Notes: generated from the letters alone by a model not told the origin. A stretch of DNA of 62,312 nucleotides from Candidatus Melainabacteria bacterium (GCA_003151275.1 PLXC01000080.1:23034-85345), one strand, 5' to 3'. Numbered from the stretch's first letter, positions 53,678 to 62,312 are shown. Numbers and translations are program-made.

Positions 53678-54733
53678 TCATTGAGTAGGCTTCTCAGTCA
53701 GATCTGATTCTGTCGGTTTCTTTTCCGAGGATTGAACGAACATGTCCACATTCTTTTCTTTCTTCTTCTTTTTACTACCGCCACCACCACCGAACAATCC
53801 GTGGTGCTCTTTGGCAGGTTTGGATTGCTTAGTTTCTTTTGGTGTGACAGAGGCTGTGGCTGTGGTTTTAGCGTCCTCGACATGCGCACTTGCTTTCTCT
53901 TGATGCTTAGTGCTTGGAACGATCACATTCATCTGCACATCTTGCTTATCAGAGAGGTCAGAGGCAAGCTGGGCGTCAATCGCCGTTACTTGTTTTTTCG
54001 CTTCACGGGCGAATTCGGCATCCGGAGAGAGATCCGTTGATTTAGTAATCAAAACTTTAGCAGCAGCCAAATGGTGCTCTTTAAGATAGATACTTCCCAT
54101 TCGGTAATAGGCATCTGCCATATTTGGACTAGCTTGAATTGCCAGGTAATAGTAACTCAGTGCACCGGCGGTATCTTTCTCTCCTTCGAGCGCATTTGCC
54201 ATGTTGTAGTAAGCAGAACCGAATCCAGGTTCAATAGTCACTGCCTGTTTCCATTTTTCTTTTGCTTCACTGGTTTTGCCGCGTGCATACAACACCGTTC
54301 CGTAACCGTTCAAAGTAGTCGGACGATCCGGCTTGATAGCGAGAGCCTTTTCAAAAGCCTCCATCGCCTTTGGATAACTTCTCTGCGCTGCGTAAATGCC
54401 ACCTAAATTGCTCCACGCTTCTTCCATGCGCCCATCCGAATCAATAGCCGCCTTGTATTCGGCTATTGCCTGGTTCAAGAAACCGGCCTGGTGCAATTCG
54501 ACACCGCGGTTGTAATGCTTGAGCGCCTCTTCCGCATACGGTTTGGCATCAGATGCCGACGCCGGAGCAGGAATTGCGGCAGGTGCGGCAGCTGCTGGCG
54601 CTTGCTCAGGGTCAGCTGGAACAGCGACCGTCTTGTCGGCAGGCATCGGCAAATCAGCGCTGAAGGACGCCTGGTTGGATATCACCGCTATGAAAAATAG
54701 CAGAGTTAATGTCAGAGTCGAACTTCTACGCAA
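53678..54733 (-). CDS. Secreted TPR-repeat protein with Lys-rich tail
   Basis: This 351-aa protein has a signal peptide (LTLTLLFFIAVISNQASFSA), an Ala/Pro-rich spacer and about five TPR units between residues 65 and 240 (for example AWSNLGGIYAAQRSYPKAME and AYYRMGSIYLKEHHLAAAK). The tail is basic and glycine-rich (GLFGGGGGSKKKKKEK). TPR proteins usually hold complexes together. The TTG start follows GGAAAA at 8 bases. Several such exported TPR proteins lie in this window. Confidence 0.85.
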   Translation of the reverse strand: MRRSSTLTLTLLFFIAVISNQASFSADLPMPADKTVAVPADPEQAPAAAAPAAIPAPASASDAKPYAEEALKHYNRGVELHQAGFLNQAIAEYKAAIDSDGRMEEAWSNLGGIYAAQRSYPKAMEAFEKALAIKPDRPTTLNGYGTVLYARGKTSEAKEKWKQAVTIEPGFGSAYYNMANALEGEKDTAGALSYYYLAIQASPNMADAYYRMGSIYLKEHHLAAAKVLITKSTDLSPDAEFAREAKKQVTAIDAQLASDLSDKQDVQMNVIVPSTKHQEKASAHVEDAKTTATASVTPKETKQSKPAKEHHGLFGGGGGSKKKKKEKNVDMFVQSSEKKPTESDLTEKPTQ

Positions 54734-55049
54734 ATCTGTTTTCCAGTCTAGTAAATATGCACTTGCCTATAGAACTGCCAACACAGGCTGGTCCCGCAGC
54801 GTATTATAGCCTGAGTTCTTATTAAGCGCATGCGCGTCTTCGTTCGTCGCCCGCTGCGCGCAAACCGCTCGATACGCACGCGCATGCCGTGTTTCAGTCG
54901 CTCTGCCTAGTTATTGAACCTAAGCCAGCAAAGCACAGCACAGACCGGCGCAGCGCGCCTGCATACGTACTTTTCACATTTACGGTATCCCCAGGTGCGG
55001 GTATCCTAGAAATAGATCAGCTTTACCAGATATAAATTGTTGGAGTCCC
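54734..55049. other. Divergent intergenic region with a 10-bp inverted repeat
   Basis: It separates the TPR gene from the lysozyme-like gene and is GC-rich in its middle third. GCATGCGCGT (54828-54837) recurs as ACGCGCATGC (54878-54887), an exact inverted repeat around a 40-base loop that also holds CTGCGCGC. No gene or terminator is evident. It may be an operator or a cruciform-forming site. Confidence 0.45.
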
Positions 55050-56534
55050 ATGGCCCCTGAGAAACCTTCTATTGTTGAGTCTGCGCCGGTTCTCGTAACC
55101 GATGTTCACGAAACCCCGATTACGACAGGGGCTCCCGAGCAGGCTGACCAGTACGCGGCCACTCGCGCAGCGACTTGGGGTCCCAGTGCCAGCCTGGGAA
55201 ACGCGCCGTGGATACCCGCTTTGGCGCGAACGGAGCCAACCTCTGGGTCACTTGACCTGGTCAACGGCTCGATCACACCTGCTGACGGCACGACAGCGCC
55301 TGAAGACCCGGCTGTTGTGGCAAAACGCGCCCAAGACTTCCTGGATGCTCTTAAAACAATGAACGTCGACCAAAGCAAGGTCCAAGAAGTTGACGAAAAC
55401 GGTCAGCCCCTGAAGCCACGCGACGCTAAAGATGTCAAAGACATCGTCATTCGTGAAGGGCACAAAGAGGGTGATCCAAAAGCCAATTTTATAATTGACA
55501 AAGACGGCAAAGTTCACGAAGTGGTCGATCCTAACAAGGCGCGCGAAGCAGGCGACGGCAAAATAATCGTTGAAATGGATGTGGAAGGCAAAGCCACTGT
55601 TCAGTCACAAAGAACGTCAGCCCAAGGCATGATCGAAGCGATCAAAGCCAACTGGAAAAACTCCAACATCGCACCTGACATCCCGGATGACCTGATCGCT
55701 ACAGCAAACGCCGCGGACCCACCTCCTGTAATGCGCACCAATTTTGGTGGCGGCGGTGGTGGCAGCGTTATTGGTGGCTCAGGTGGTGGCGGTGGCGGTG
55801 GTGGTGGCGGTCATCGCGGCTTCTCCGGCGGAGGTATGGCCGGCGCCGGCGGACCAGAACGTCACTCAGCACGCCCACAAGTAGGCACAGATGGGCACGT
55901 GCAAACAAAACTGGGCCAAGATTCGCCACTGTTCAAGGCATTGGACACGAAGAACAGTTTACCTGAACGGATCATTGCTGCCACAGCTGGACTAGAGTCA
56001 GGCGGCAAACTGGACGTAATCAATCATAACGACGCCGGCCACGGCTGGTCTGTTGGTATACGGCAATGGAATCAGCAAGCAGGAGAAATGCCCAGCTTGA
56101 TTCAAGCCATGTACGATCGCGACCCCGCCAAATTCAATAAAGATTTCGGTGAGTTCGCCGGCAAAATGATCAAAGACGGAAAAGTCGATGAAAATTGGGT
56201 GCGTCACACCAATTTCAATTCCCTTGGCAAAGGATTTGAAAGTGGCATGAAAACCGCTTTGACAGACTTTCAAGATGTTCAAGTAGCCCTTGCCCGTCAG
56301 TGGGCACAGTCAGGAATTGATCTAGCCAAGCAATACGGCATGAAGAGCGAGCTTGGTTTCGCTGAAGTCGCCGATGCAGTTAACCAGTATGGATACGCTG
56401 GTGCCGAGAGACGATTGAAGCAAGTGCCAACCGGTAACGTTGAGGCTTTCGACGCAGCTCTTGGAAGTCAGCGCGGCAGCCGACTGGCCTCATTGAAGAC
56501 CAAATTTTCAAATGATGGAACAGCTAACGCTTGA
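55050..56534 (+). CDS. Hypothetical protein with C-terminal lysozyme/chitosanase-like domain
   Basis: In this 494-aa protein, residues 1-100 are polar and probably disordered. Residues about 105-210 form a small alpha/beta domain with ANFIIDKDGKVHEVVD, faintly like a degenerate amidase. A poly-glycine linker (about 232-265) follows. The C-terminal about 200 residues carry ATAGLESGGKLD and GWSVGIRQWNQQAGEM with catalytic-type Glu and Asp, resembling lysozyme-fold peptidoglycan or chitosan hydrolases. There is no signal peptide, so export, if any, uses another route. Its end overlaps aroQ's end by 11 bases, tail to tail. Confidence 0.7.
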   Translation: MAPEKPSIVESAPVLVTDVHETPITTGAPEQADQYAATRAATWGPSASLGNAPWIPALARTEPTSGSLDLVNGSITPADGTTAPEDPAVVAKRAQDFLDALKTMNVDQSKVQEVDENGQPLKPRDAKDVKDIVIREGHKEGDPKANFIIDKDGKVHEVVDPNKAREAGDGKIIVEMDVEGKATVQSQRTSAQGMIEAIKANWKNSNIAPDIPDDLIATANAADPPPVMRTNFGGGGGGSVIGGSGGGGGGGGGGHRGFSGGGMAGAGGPERHSARPQVGTDGHVQTKLGQDSPLFKALDTKNSLPERIIAATAGLESGGKLDVINHNDAGHGWSVGIRQWNQQAGEMPSLIQAMYDRDPAKFNKDFGEFAGKMIKDGKVDENWVRHTNFNSLGKGFESGMKTALTDFQDVQVALARQWAQSGIDLAKQYGMKSELGFAEVADAVNQYGYAGAERRLKQVPTGNVEAFDAALGSQRGSRLASLKTKFSNDGTANA

Positions 56535-57051
56535 TGTTTTGCTCGTTATAAGCCAGTTCGCGTTTTTGTTTAAGTCGCTCAACTAGGCCGCGCAAACCAA
56601 GCAAATAGCTGTCGGCACCAAATCCGATTACTACACCGGAGGCAAAATCCGACAAATATGTTTTGTGCCTGAACTCTTCCCGCGCGTGGATGTTAGACAT
56701 GTGCACTTCCACGAACGGCAAGTTGACAGCCTTTAATGCATCACGTATGGCGATCGATGTGTGTCCGTATGCAGCGGGATTGATCAAAATGCCATCAATG
56801 TCGCTAGCCAAGCATTTCTGAATTTTTTCAACGAGCTCGCCTTCTATGTTCGATTGATAACAGGTAACGTCAACATGCATCTCTCTTCCCAGAGCTGTCA
56901 AAGCAAGATTAATTTCCGACAAGCTTGAGGCACCATAAAAGTTAGCCTCTCTGCTGCCAAGCATATTTAAATTGGGACCATGAATGATGAGCGCATTAAA
57001 ATTGTCTACAACCAGAATAGGCTCGCCGCTTTTCGGCTTATTCCGCTTCAT
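56524..57051 (-). CDS. aroQ: Type II 3-dehydroquinate dehydratase
   Basis: This 175-aa enzyme converts 3-dehydroquinate to 3-dehydroshikimate in the shikimate pathway. Family motifs: IIHGPNLNMLGSRE, the active-site Tyr in ANFYG, NPAAYGHTSIAIRDA and EVHMSNIHAREEFRH. It is slightly longer than usual because of a 17-residue N-terminal lead. Its start overlaps the upstream gene by 14 bases. aroK lies two genes upstream on the same strand. Confidence 0.96.
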   Translation of the reverse strand: MKRNKPKSGEPILVVDNFNALIIHGPNLNMLGSREANFYGASSLSEINLALTALGREMHVDVTCYQSNIEGELVEKIQKCLASDIDGILINPAAYGHTSIAIRDALKAVNLPFVEVHMSNIHAREEFRHKTYLSDFASGVVIGFGADSYLLGLRGLVERLKQKRELAYNEQNIKR

Positions 57052-57655
57052 CTTCTTTCATTGCTTCAAGAGCACATTGCGCTTCGCCGAGAAAAGGATC
57101 GTTTCTAGCGAGCAAGCGCTCCGCTCTTACCAAGCCGATAAATTGGGCGAGCAAGTCTTTGACACCTATATTGTCGCCGCCGTGTTCAACTTCTTCTGTG
57201 ATCAAGAACATTGCCGATGCCAACAGCACCCTGGCTTCAACCTGGCCGAGTTCAGTGCTGTGGATGATTTCGTTTAAACTTGCTGGGTCTGCCTTTGAAT
57301 CAAAAATCAAGCTTTTGCAAAACTGCAAGACATTGCCTTTAAGCGGCTTAGTTCTCTCCGCCGGTAGTGAAGCGGCGGCGCGGATCAGGTTTAATCGGTT
57401 GCTTGCATCTCCAAGTGATTCGGCGCTATCAACCAAGTTTCTGACCTGATTAGCCTTTGTGTTGAATTGGCGTCTCAGTTCGTTTTCTGCCACAGACGCC
57501 ACTGGCTTTGTGGCTGAGTCAAATCGCTTATCGTAGTAATCCTGCACTTGCTGGCGCTTGAGCTCTACGCCAAACGGCATCAGTTCAAGAAAAATCGAAC
57601 CTAGACCCTCTAGTTGAGCCTGCAAGTACATCAATTCATCTTGGGAAACCGACAA
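57038..57655 (-). CDS. Hypothetical helical protein between aroK and aroQ
   Basis: This 205-aa protein is predicted almost all-helical and acidic, without signal or membrane segments. Its TTG start has AAAGGAG 7 bases upstream, a convincing SD. It overlaps aroQ by 14 bases, so the two are translationally coupled, but nothing in its sequence suggests a shikimate-pathway role. I do not recognise the family. Confidence 0.75.
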   Translation of the reverse strand: MSVSQDELMYLQAQLEGLGSIFLELMPFGVELKRQQVQDYYDKRFDSATKPVASVAENELRRQFNTKANQVRNLVDSAESLGDASNRLNLIRAAASLPAERTKPLKGNVLQFCKSLIFDSKADPASLNEIIHSTELGQVEARVLLASAMFLITEEVEHGGDNIGVKDLLAQFIGLVRAERLLARNDPFLGEAQCALEAMKEDEAE

Positions 57656-57836
57656 GCTTTTCTCCTTTCAACTCACGGGTCACAAACGCATTAGGCTGAT
57701 TGTATGCGGTTTGTGTTTTTAAGGTCCAGCATTCCAGCCAATTTTATTACGTCGAGCAGCTTCGCTGCACAGACTATCCTTAGACAAGTTTCAATTGGTC
57801 TAATCGCCACCATTGACAATCGACGGGTGCGTCCGA

Positions 57837-58418
57837 TTACCCGTCCGAATATTCTATACCGGTTGCCGCTTCGTTACTCGTGATATCGCTCATGCAAAGC
57901 AGCTTTTCGATCTTAGCGGCGACATCATCAGGCGCTAGATTAGCGGTTTCGATTGTGTAACGAGCCATTCGATATTTTGATTCACGCGCAGCAACAAGTT
58001 CCGTTAAGCGCTGCTCTTTACTACCATCACCAGCGTCGCCACTTGCCAGCAATGGTCGCGAATGATCAGTTTTCAACCGATCGAGAAGACAAGATATGGG
58101 AGCGAACAAACAAATCACCAGACCTAACTTTTCCAGTTTTTCAAGGTTGCCTGGGGTGACAATAATGCCGCCTCCAGTGCCAAGCACCACATTCGTCCAA
58201 TTCTCTTTTGACATCTCATCGAGAATTCCGGCTTCAAGCTGGCGAAAGTGCGCTTCACCGTGATTGACAAAAATTTCCGACACAGAGACACCGTGACGTT
58301 CTTCAAGCACGCGGTCGGTATCGAAGAAACGACGCCCGGATCGCTGCGCTAGAATTTGGCCAACCGAAGTCTTTCCCGATCCAGGCGGGCCAATTAAAAC
58401 AACATTTGAGTAAGTCAA
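57837..58418 (-). CDS. aroK: Shikimate kinase
   Basis: This 193-aa enzyme phosphorylates shikimate. It has Walker A GPPGSGKTS, DTDRVLEERHG with the shikimate-binding Asp, FRQLEAGIL, and GTGGGIIV with the shikimate-contact Gly-Gly. A lid with R and a C-terminal adenine-binding block are present. The frame begins at TTG 58418 and follows the TPR gene by 9 bases. aroQ is downstream, so two shikimate-pathway steps lie in one run of genes. Confidence 0.95.
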   Translation of the reverse strand: MTYSNVVLIGPPGSGKTSVGQILAQRSGRRFFDTDRVLEERHGVSVSEIFVNHGEAHFRQLEAGILDEMSKENWTNVVLGTGGGIIVTPGNLEKLEKLGLVICLFAPISCLLDRLKTDHSRPLLASGDAGDGSKEQRLTELVAARESKYRMARYTIETANLAPDDVAAKIEKLLCMSDITSNEAATGIEYSDG

Positions 58419-58427
58419 AACAAGATC

Positions 58428-59825
58428 TCAGTTGATACGCACGCCGCCGACTGTTGCCAGACCAGACTTTCTGTAAGCAAGCTCTATTTTATTATGAGCA
58501 TCGCTGAGACTGGGATTTAAAACAAGAGCGCGCTTAAACTCTCTAATTGATGCGGAATAATCTTTCAAGTTATAGAGTGCCAATCCCAAACCATAATGTG
58601 ATGATGCCAAATCTGGTGCCAATGTGAGAGCGGCTTGGAATTCTTGGATTGCTGGACGATAATTGCCGCCTAAAGACAACAATGTACCGAGATGATTGTG
58701 CGCCATCGGCGACTTGGGATTCGCTTGCACGGACTTTCTAAAAGCTTCCTCGGCAGGTCCATATCGGCCGGTGGCAGCGAATATAGTGCCTAAATTGAAC
58801 GCAGCTTCTGCATCTTTTGGATTGAGCGAAAGTGCTTTTTCGAATTCAACTTGAGCTTTTTGACCATCACCTTCCGATTGATATGCAAGTCCCAAGGCGT
58901 TGTGAGTTGAGGCATGATCGGATTCCAGGCGTGTAGCTGTTTCTAGTTCTTGCACAGCCAGATATGAATTGTTCACAAACAGAGCAGCGAGTCCAAGACG
59001 CTCGTGAGCGATTGCAGATTGTGGTTCGACTGCAATTACATTTTTGTACTCTTGCATCGCCTCAGGCATTCTGTGTGCTTGCATCAAAGCATGAGCACGA
59101 GCCAGACTGGCTAACGCCTTTTGATTCAAGCGATGATCAGTTTCGGTTTGAGCAATTGGAACTGGCGCAGACTTTTTTGTCAGATCCGAACCGAAAACAA
59201 TATCCTTATTTAGCTGATCCAATTCGGCGACAACTTTGTCGTGTTGACCTAGTTCACCATACACGCGGGCAAGTGAGCTATGGGCCGCCGACAATTCGAC
59301 GTTCAGCTTTGAGACGTCGAGGACGGTCTTCGAAGCAGCAGCCCGATCACCTTTGGCGCGCAGGTCTTTTTCTTGAGCTGTTAACAAAAGGATTTGCGAA
59401 CGTGATGCTTGTACAGCTTTTTCAAAATGATTTACCGCCGCAGTGAAGTCGCCCATGCCGGCATAAATCATGGCCACTCGATTGTGCAGAGACGGATCGC
59501 TTGGCGTTTTGGCAATTTGGTCTAGTAATTGATCGGAAGCTTGATCCAGTGATTTGAGATCTTGGCTGGCTGTTTGCTGCGAGCTTGGGCTGGTGCTGTT
59601 GCCCAACAGCATCGGAGTAAATTGGTTTACGAGCTTATTTCCTTCCGCCACAATCTGACTCAGACTCGGCAAGGGCGGACATTCGATGCCCAAAGAATTG
59701 CTCAACGAGTGGAATGGAATGACAGGTAACGAAACCAAAAACAGGGCGGCACAAAGAATGAACAGAAGGCGCATCGTCCGCCGACTCTTTGGTAGAGGTG
59801 CTGCTATATCAGAGTTGCTTGCCAA
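58428..59825 (-). CDS. Membrane-anchored or secreted TPR protein
   Basis: This 465-aa protein has a hydrophobic N-terminal segment (LLFILCAALFLVSLPVIPF, about residues 20-38), a first helical pair region with a coil (about 130-200), and at least five regular TPR units at about 225-450 (for example AHERLGLAALFVNNSYLAV and AAFNLGTIFAATGRYGPAE). The opening codon is TTG; ATG 59774 just before the hydrophobic segment is an alternative. It heads the run containing aroK and aroQ. Confidence 0.85.
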   Translation of the reverse strand: MASNSDIAAPLPKSRRTMRLLFILCAALFLVSLPVIPFHSLSNSLGIECPPLPSLSQIVAEGNKLVNQFTPMLLGNSTSPSSQQTASQDLKSLDQASDQLLDQIAKTPSDPSLHNRVAMIYAGMGDFTAAVNHFEKAVQASRSQILLLTAQEKDLRAKGDRAAASKTVLDVSKLNVELSAAHSSLARVYGELGQHDKVVAELDQLNKDIVFGSDLTKKSAPVPIAQTETDHRLNQKALASLARAHALMQAHRMPEAMQEYKNVIAVEPQSAIAHERLGLAALFVNNSYLAVQELETATRLESDHASTHNALGLAYQSEGDGQKAQVEFEKALSLNPKDAEAAFNLGTIFAATGRYGPAEEAFRKSVQANPKSPMAHNHLGTLLSLGGNYRPAIQEFQAALTLAPDLASSHYGLGLALYNLKDYSASIREFKRALVLNPSLSDAHNKIELAYRKSGLATVGGVRIN

Positions 59826-59943
59826 CTGACTCTTTTCTTGCCTACTTATGATGAAGTTAAGTTAGACTAATGGCGCCGTGCCCGGTAGTCAATGCGGATT
59901 CCACTAATTAGAGTGGATTTTGTTACGGTCTCAACCTGAGAGC

Positions 59944-60102
59944 GCCGCCATCCTTGGCGGCATCGAACTACAAGCCCCAAATCCACCTTAAGAACCATCT
60001 CCACGACCGATTTTCGGTGCCAGCTGGAAGCCGGCGCTCCCAGCATCGAACTCCAAGAACATCGCTGTGACAAATTTTCGGTGCCGGCTGGAAGCCGGCG
60101 CT
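59944..60102. repeat. REP-like hairpin repeats between the TPR gene and lptF
   Basis: Two 28-base copies (60011-60038 and 60075-60102) differ at one base and contain GCC(A/G)GCTGGAAGCCGGC. In the second copy GCCGGC pairs with GCCGGC around TGGAA. A related hairpin, GCCGCC/GGCGGC at 59944-59961, is followed by CATCGAACT, which recurs after the first copy. Such GC-rich extragenic palindromes are usually dispersed in a genome. Confidence 0.65.
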
Positions 60103-60107
60103 TCAGC

Positions 60108-61214
60108 CTAGCGAGCCTTGAAATACAGGATCACGGAGCCGAGAATTCCAATGACGATATTTGGTAACCAGGCAGCCACAACTGGATCGATGCGACCGGC
60201 TTCGCCAAGTGCGCCCGAGCTCGATTGCAACACGTAATAGAGGAATACGATCGCGGCACTATAAATCAAGCCTAAGTTACTTCGCGATCTTCGTCCCAAC
60301 AGTCCCAACGGAGCTCCTGCCAAAGCAACGATCAAGCAAGCTAGTGGTTGCGAGAATTTTTGATAGAAACGAACCAAAAGGTCATTCGTGACTGAGTTAG
60401 AGCGCTCCAAAATCTTGATGTAGTTCCAAAGTTCAATCATGTTCATGTCTTTGGGTGATACTTTGCCGGTTTCTAAGGCCGCCTGTGCATTCTTCACCCC
60501 TGGAAGAATGAGCTTTTCAAATTGCAAAATGCGAGTTATGTCACTGCTGCCCGAGAGCACATATGTTCGTCCCTTTTCCAGCTGCCATTCACCATGATTG
60601 AAAATACCCTGAGCTGCGCTGATGATTTGCACGAGTTTGTCTCTAGTGAAATCGAGAATAATGACGTTGAAAATGCTTTTGCCATTGTAATAACCAATGT
60701 AAAAGATGCGGTCCAAGGTCAAGTCTTTGCCTCGTTCCATGTACGTGAAGTTGGCTTGCCCGGTCGGAAGTTCGCTCTTATACAGAGCAAGAAATTCCAA
60801 TTTCTTAGATGTTCGATTTGCCACCGGAACGACGCCTTCGTTGATGCCAAAACTGATGAAACTTGTCATCAATCCAAACAAAAGTGGTGCCACCATGATC
60901 CGATAGAAGCTCACGCCGCTGGTGCGCAGGGCGATGATTTCAGAGTCACTGCTCAATCTATTGAAAACGATCAATGTTCCGAGCAACACCCCGATCGGTA
61001 TTGTCAAAACGATAATTTCAGGCAAGTGCAAACCCAAAATCGCGAACGCCATGTTCCATGGCACGCCGGATCTCATGATCAAATTGAAGATTGTTTTCAG
61101 TTGGTCAGCGCCAAACCACACACCGGTGACGATACCAATACCAAAAAGCAAAGGTTGCCAAAATTCATTGGCAATATAACGGTCGAGCATCTTGGTGCCG
61201 AAGTTGAAGTTCAT
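60108..61214 (-). CDS. Lipopolysaccharide export permease, LptF/LptG family
   Basis: This 368-aa YjgP/YjgQ-family protein has an N-terminal block MLDRYIANEFWQPLLFG, membrane segments in the first third, a periplasmic jellyroll-like domain in the middle, and three helices at the end (LACLIVALAGAPLGLLGRRS). LptF and LptG are similar; one gene is visible, so I cannot choose. With LptB it extracts LPS from the inner membrane. It overlaps lptB by 4 bases (ATGA). GAGGA lies 8 bases upstream. Confidence 0.93.
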   Translation of the reverse strand: MNFNFGTKMLDRYIANEFWQPLLFGIGIVTGVWFGADQLKTIFNLIMRSGVPWNMAFAILGLHLPEIIVLTIPIGVLLGTLIVFNRLSSDSEIIALRTSGVSFYRIMVAPLLFGLMTSFISFGINEGVVPVANRTSKKLEFLALYKSELPTGQANFTYMERGKDLTLDRIFYIGYYNGKSIFNVIILDFTRDKLVQIISAAQGIFNHGEWQLEKGRTYVLSGSSDITRILQFEKLILPGVKNAQAALETGKVSPKDMNMIELWNYIKILERSNSVTNDLLVRFYQKFSQPLACLIVALAGAPLGLLGRRSRSNLGLIYSAAIVFLYYVLQSSSGALGEAGRIDPVVAAWLPNIVIGILGSVILYFKAR

Positions 61215-62011
61215 AGAGAGAAATCCTCTCCAAGATATTGCTTACGCGCAACGGGACTGTCAGCCACTTCCCGAGAGGATCCGGCGACCAATATTTTGCC
61301 ATGATCGATTAAATAAGCTCTGTCGCAAATTTTAAGCGTCGCTCTAGGGTTGTGATCGGTAAGTAAAACACCCAGGTTCCACTGATCGCGCACTCGTCGA
61401 ATTAGACCTTGAATGTCAGAAATTGAAATCGGGTCAACCCCCGTAAACGGTTCGTCCAACAGAATGAATTCAGGTTCGGTAGCTAGACAGCGAGCCAGTT
61501 CCAAGCGCCTGCGTTCACCGCCGGAGAGCTGCACTGCAATTACGTGCTCAAGGTGATCCAGTCCGAACTGTTCCAGCAACGCCTTACTGCGTCGGTCTTG
61601 CTCTGCGCGTTTGATGCCTCTCATTTCTAGAATCAGACGCATGTTGTCGGCCACTGAAAGTTTGCGGAAAATTGAGTTTTCTTGAGGCAGGTAGGCAATT
61701 CCCATTCTGCTGCGCAAATGGATCGGCAGTTTGGTCAAGTCTTTGTCTTCGAGTTTTATGGTCCCTTTTTCAGGCTTAACTAGTCCAAGCACCATATCAA
61801 AAGAGGTTGTCTTGCCGGCACCATTTCTGCCCAGCAAACCGACAACTTCACCGCGTTGCACATGGAAGCTAACACCATCGACAACGCGTCGACCGCCATA
61901 ACTTTTTTGCAGACTGTCGATGTAGAGAGTCTTGTGTTCGCCATTGCCATCGAATTTGACATCGTCACCGATGTTGGTGTTGGCTGTACGTCCAACGTGA
62001 AAGGTCGGCAT
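61211..62011 (-). CDS. lptB: Lipopolysaccharide export ATPase LptB
   Basis: This 266-aa ABC ATPase has Walker A GRNGAGKTT, Q-loop YLPQENSIF (typical of LptB), signature LSGGERRRLELAR, Walker B FILLDEPFTGVDP and switch His LLTDHN. The first about 25 residues before the core are extra relative to E. coli LptB. It sits between an LptA/C-like gene and LptF/G, the usual order. The ATG follows the previous stop by 1 base. Confidence 0.97.
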   Translation of the reverse strand: MPTFHVGRTANTNIGDDVKFDGNGEHKTLYIDSLQKSYGGRRVVDGVSFHVQRGEVVGLLGRNGAGKTTSFDMVLGLVKPEKGTIKLEDKDLTKLPIHLRSRMGIAYLPQENSIFRKLSVADNMRLILEMRGIKRAEQDRRSKALLEQFGLDHLEHVIAVQLSGGERRRLELARCLATEPEFILLDEPFTGVDPISISDIQGLIRRVRDQWNLGVLLTDHNPRATLKICDRAYLIDHGKILVAGSSREVADSPVARKQYLGEDFSL

Positions 62012-62012
62012 T

Positions 62013-62312
62013 CTATTCAGTAGCCTCGATCTTAGTTACGCTCACTTTCGAATTTGAATTCGAATTTGTTGATGCCGAAAGTTGGTTTTTGTTACCGGCA
62101 AGGGTGCCGGCAGAATCTGCAGATGGCGTTGATTTCGTAGGTGAAGCTGTCGGCACGGTAGGCGTTAACACCAATGGTGCCCGCTTGCCAGAACCTAAGC
62201 TACCGATACCGCCACCGGTATCAGGCGCTCCGGGCGTTTTCAAAATGAATGCTTTAGTGTTTCCTTGAGCGAGCACTTTTCTATCGTTAACCATCATCGT
62301 AATCTTGTCGCC
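62013..62312 (-). CDS. C-terminal part of an LptA/LptC-like (OstA) protein, cut by the window edge
   Basis: The last 99 residues are visible. The first read GDKITMMVNDRKVLAQGN, matching the repeated strand of OstA/LptA/LptC beta-jellyrolls. The rest is a disordered tail of Thr, Ser, Pro and Gly. As the gene just before lptB it is most likely lptA or an lptA/lptC equivalent that carries LPS across the periplasm. Its start lies beyond the window. Confidence 0.75.
   Translation of the reverse strand, partial: GDKITMMVNDRKVLAQGNTKAFILKTPGAPDTGGGIGSLGSGKRAPLVLTPTVPTASPTKSTPSADSAGTLAGNKNQLSASTNSNSNSKVSVTKIEATE

Noticed and set aside
55740..55860. Dense GGTGGC repeats resembling a tandem array or CRISPR
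   Set aside because: They encode the glycine linker of the lysozyme-like protein and have no regular spacer-repeat structure.

Overview
The window is bacterial chromosome with no rRNA, tRNA, CRISPR array, insertion sequence or prophage that I could see. Base composition looks close to 50% G+C by eye. Gene content points to a diderm bacterium: an LptA/C-LptB-LptF lipopolysaccharide-transport cluster, a MacA/MacB-type efflux operon, a Tat-exported DUF1501 protein paired with DUF1800, many secreted TPR proteins, a Ser/Thr kinase with extracytoplasmic leucine-rich repeats, caspase- and calpain-like proteases, and several alanine/glycine-rich hypothetical proteins. From memory this mix resembles Candidatus Obscuribacterales (Melainabacteria/Vampirovibrionia, the non-photosynthetic sister group of Cyanobacteria). 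That is inference, not a database result.

Layout. 1-8.6 kb: an operon of a lipoprotein hydrolase with a DUF4384-like tail and a caspase-TPR protein that has lost its catalytic dyad; an APC permease that probably starts at CTG; an HpcH/HpaI aldolase; a calpain-like protease beside a TadE-like protein. 8.8-13.7 kb: a histidine kinase and OmpR-type regulator, then DUF1800-DUF1501. 14-16.4 kb: a zincin-like protein, an ACT protein and SuhB. 16.5-19.7 kb: ileS behind what looks like a complete ribosome-mediated attenuator. 19.7-29 kb: an amber-interrupted gene, a single-domain response regulator, a beta-solenoid protein, a hydrolase-thioredoxin fusion, a GNAT enzyme, and two convergent genes sharing a Gly/Ala-rich region, one of them a 973-aa CCA-adding-enzyme-like protein. 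30-36 kb: lipid kinase, esterase and acyltransferase in one operon, plus two phosphatases. 37-43 kb: ErpA/IscA, a YgfZ-TPR fusion, an orphan PotC, a collapsed kinase-LRR pseudogene and RsgA with a possible short upstream ORF. 43-53 kb: a WD40 protein, the intact kinase-LRR receptor and a six-gene export operon. 53-62 kb: TPR proteins, a lysozyme-like protein, aroQ and aroK, repeats and the lpt genes.

The most notable candidate system is the ileS leader. A 27-codon ORF ends in four consecutive isoleucine codons, a glycine, a lysine and a stop. It is followed at once by an antiterminator hairpin whose 3' arm overlaps the 5' arm of a Rho-independent terminator, and ileS starts 56 bases later. 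This is the geometry of trp/ilv-type attenuation applied to an aminoacyl-tRNA synthetase gene. Start codons were moved from the longest possible ORF where a Shine-Dalgarno (SD) sequence or signal peptide supported a shorter or longer one; such choices are stated in each entry.
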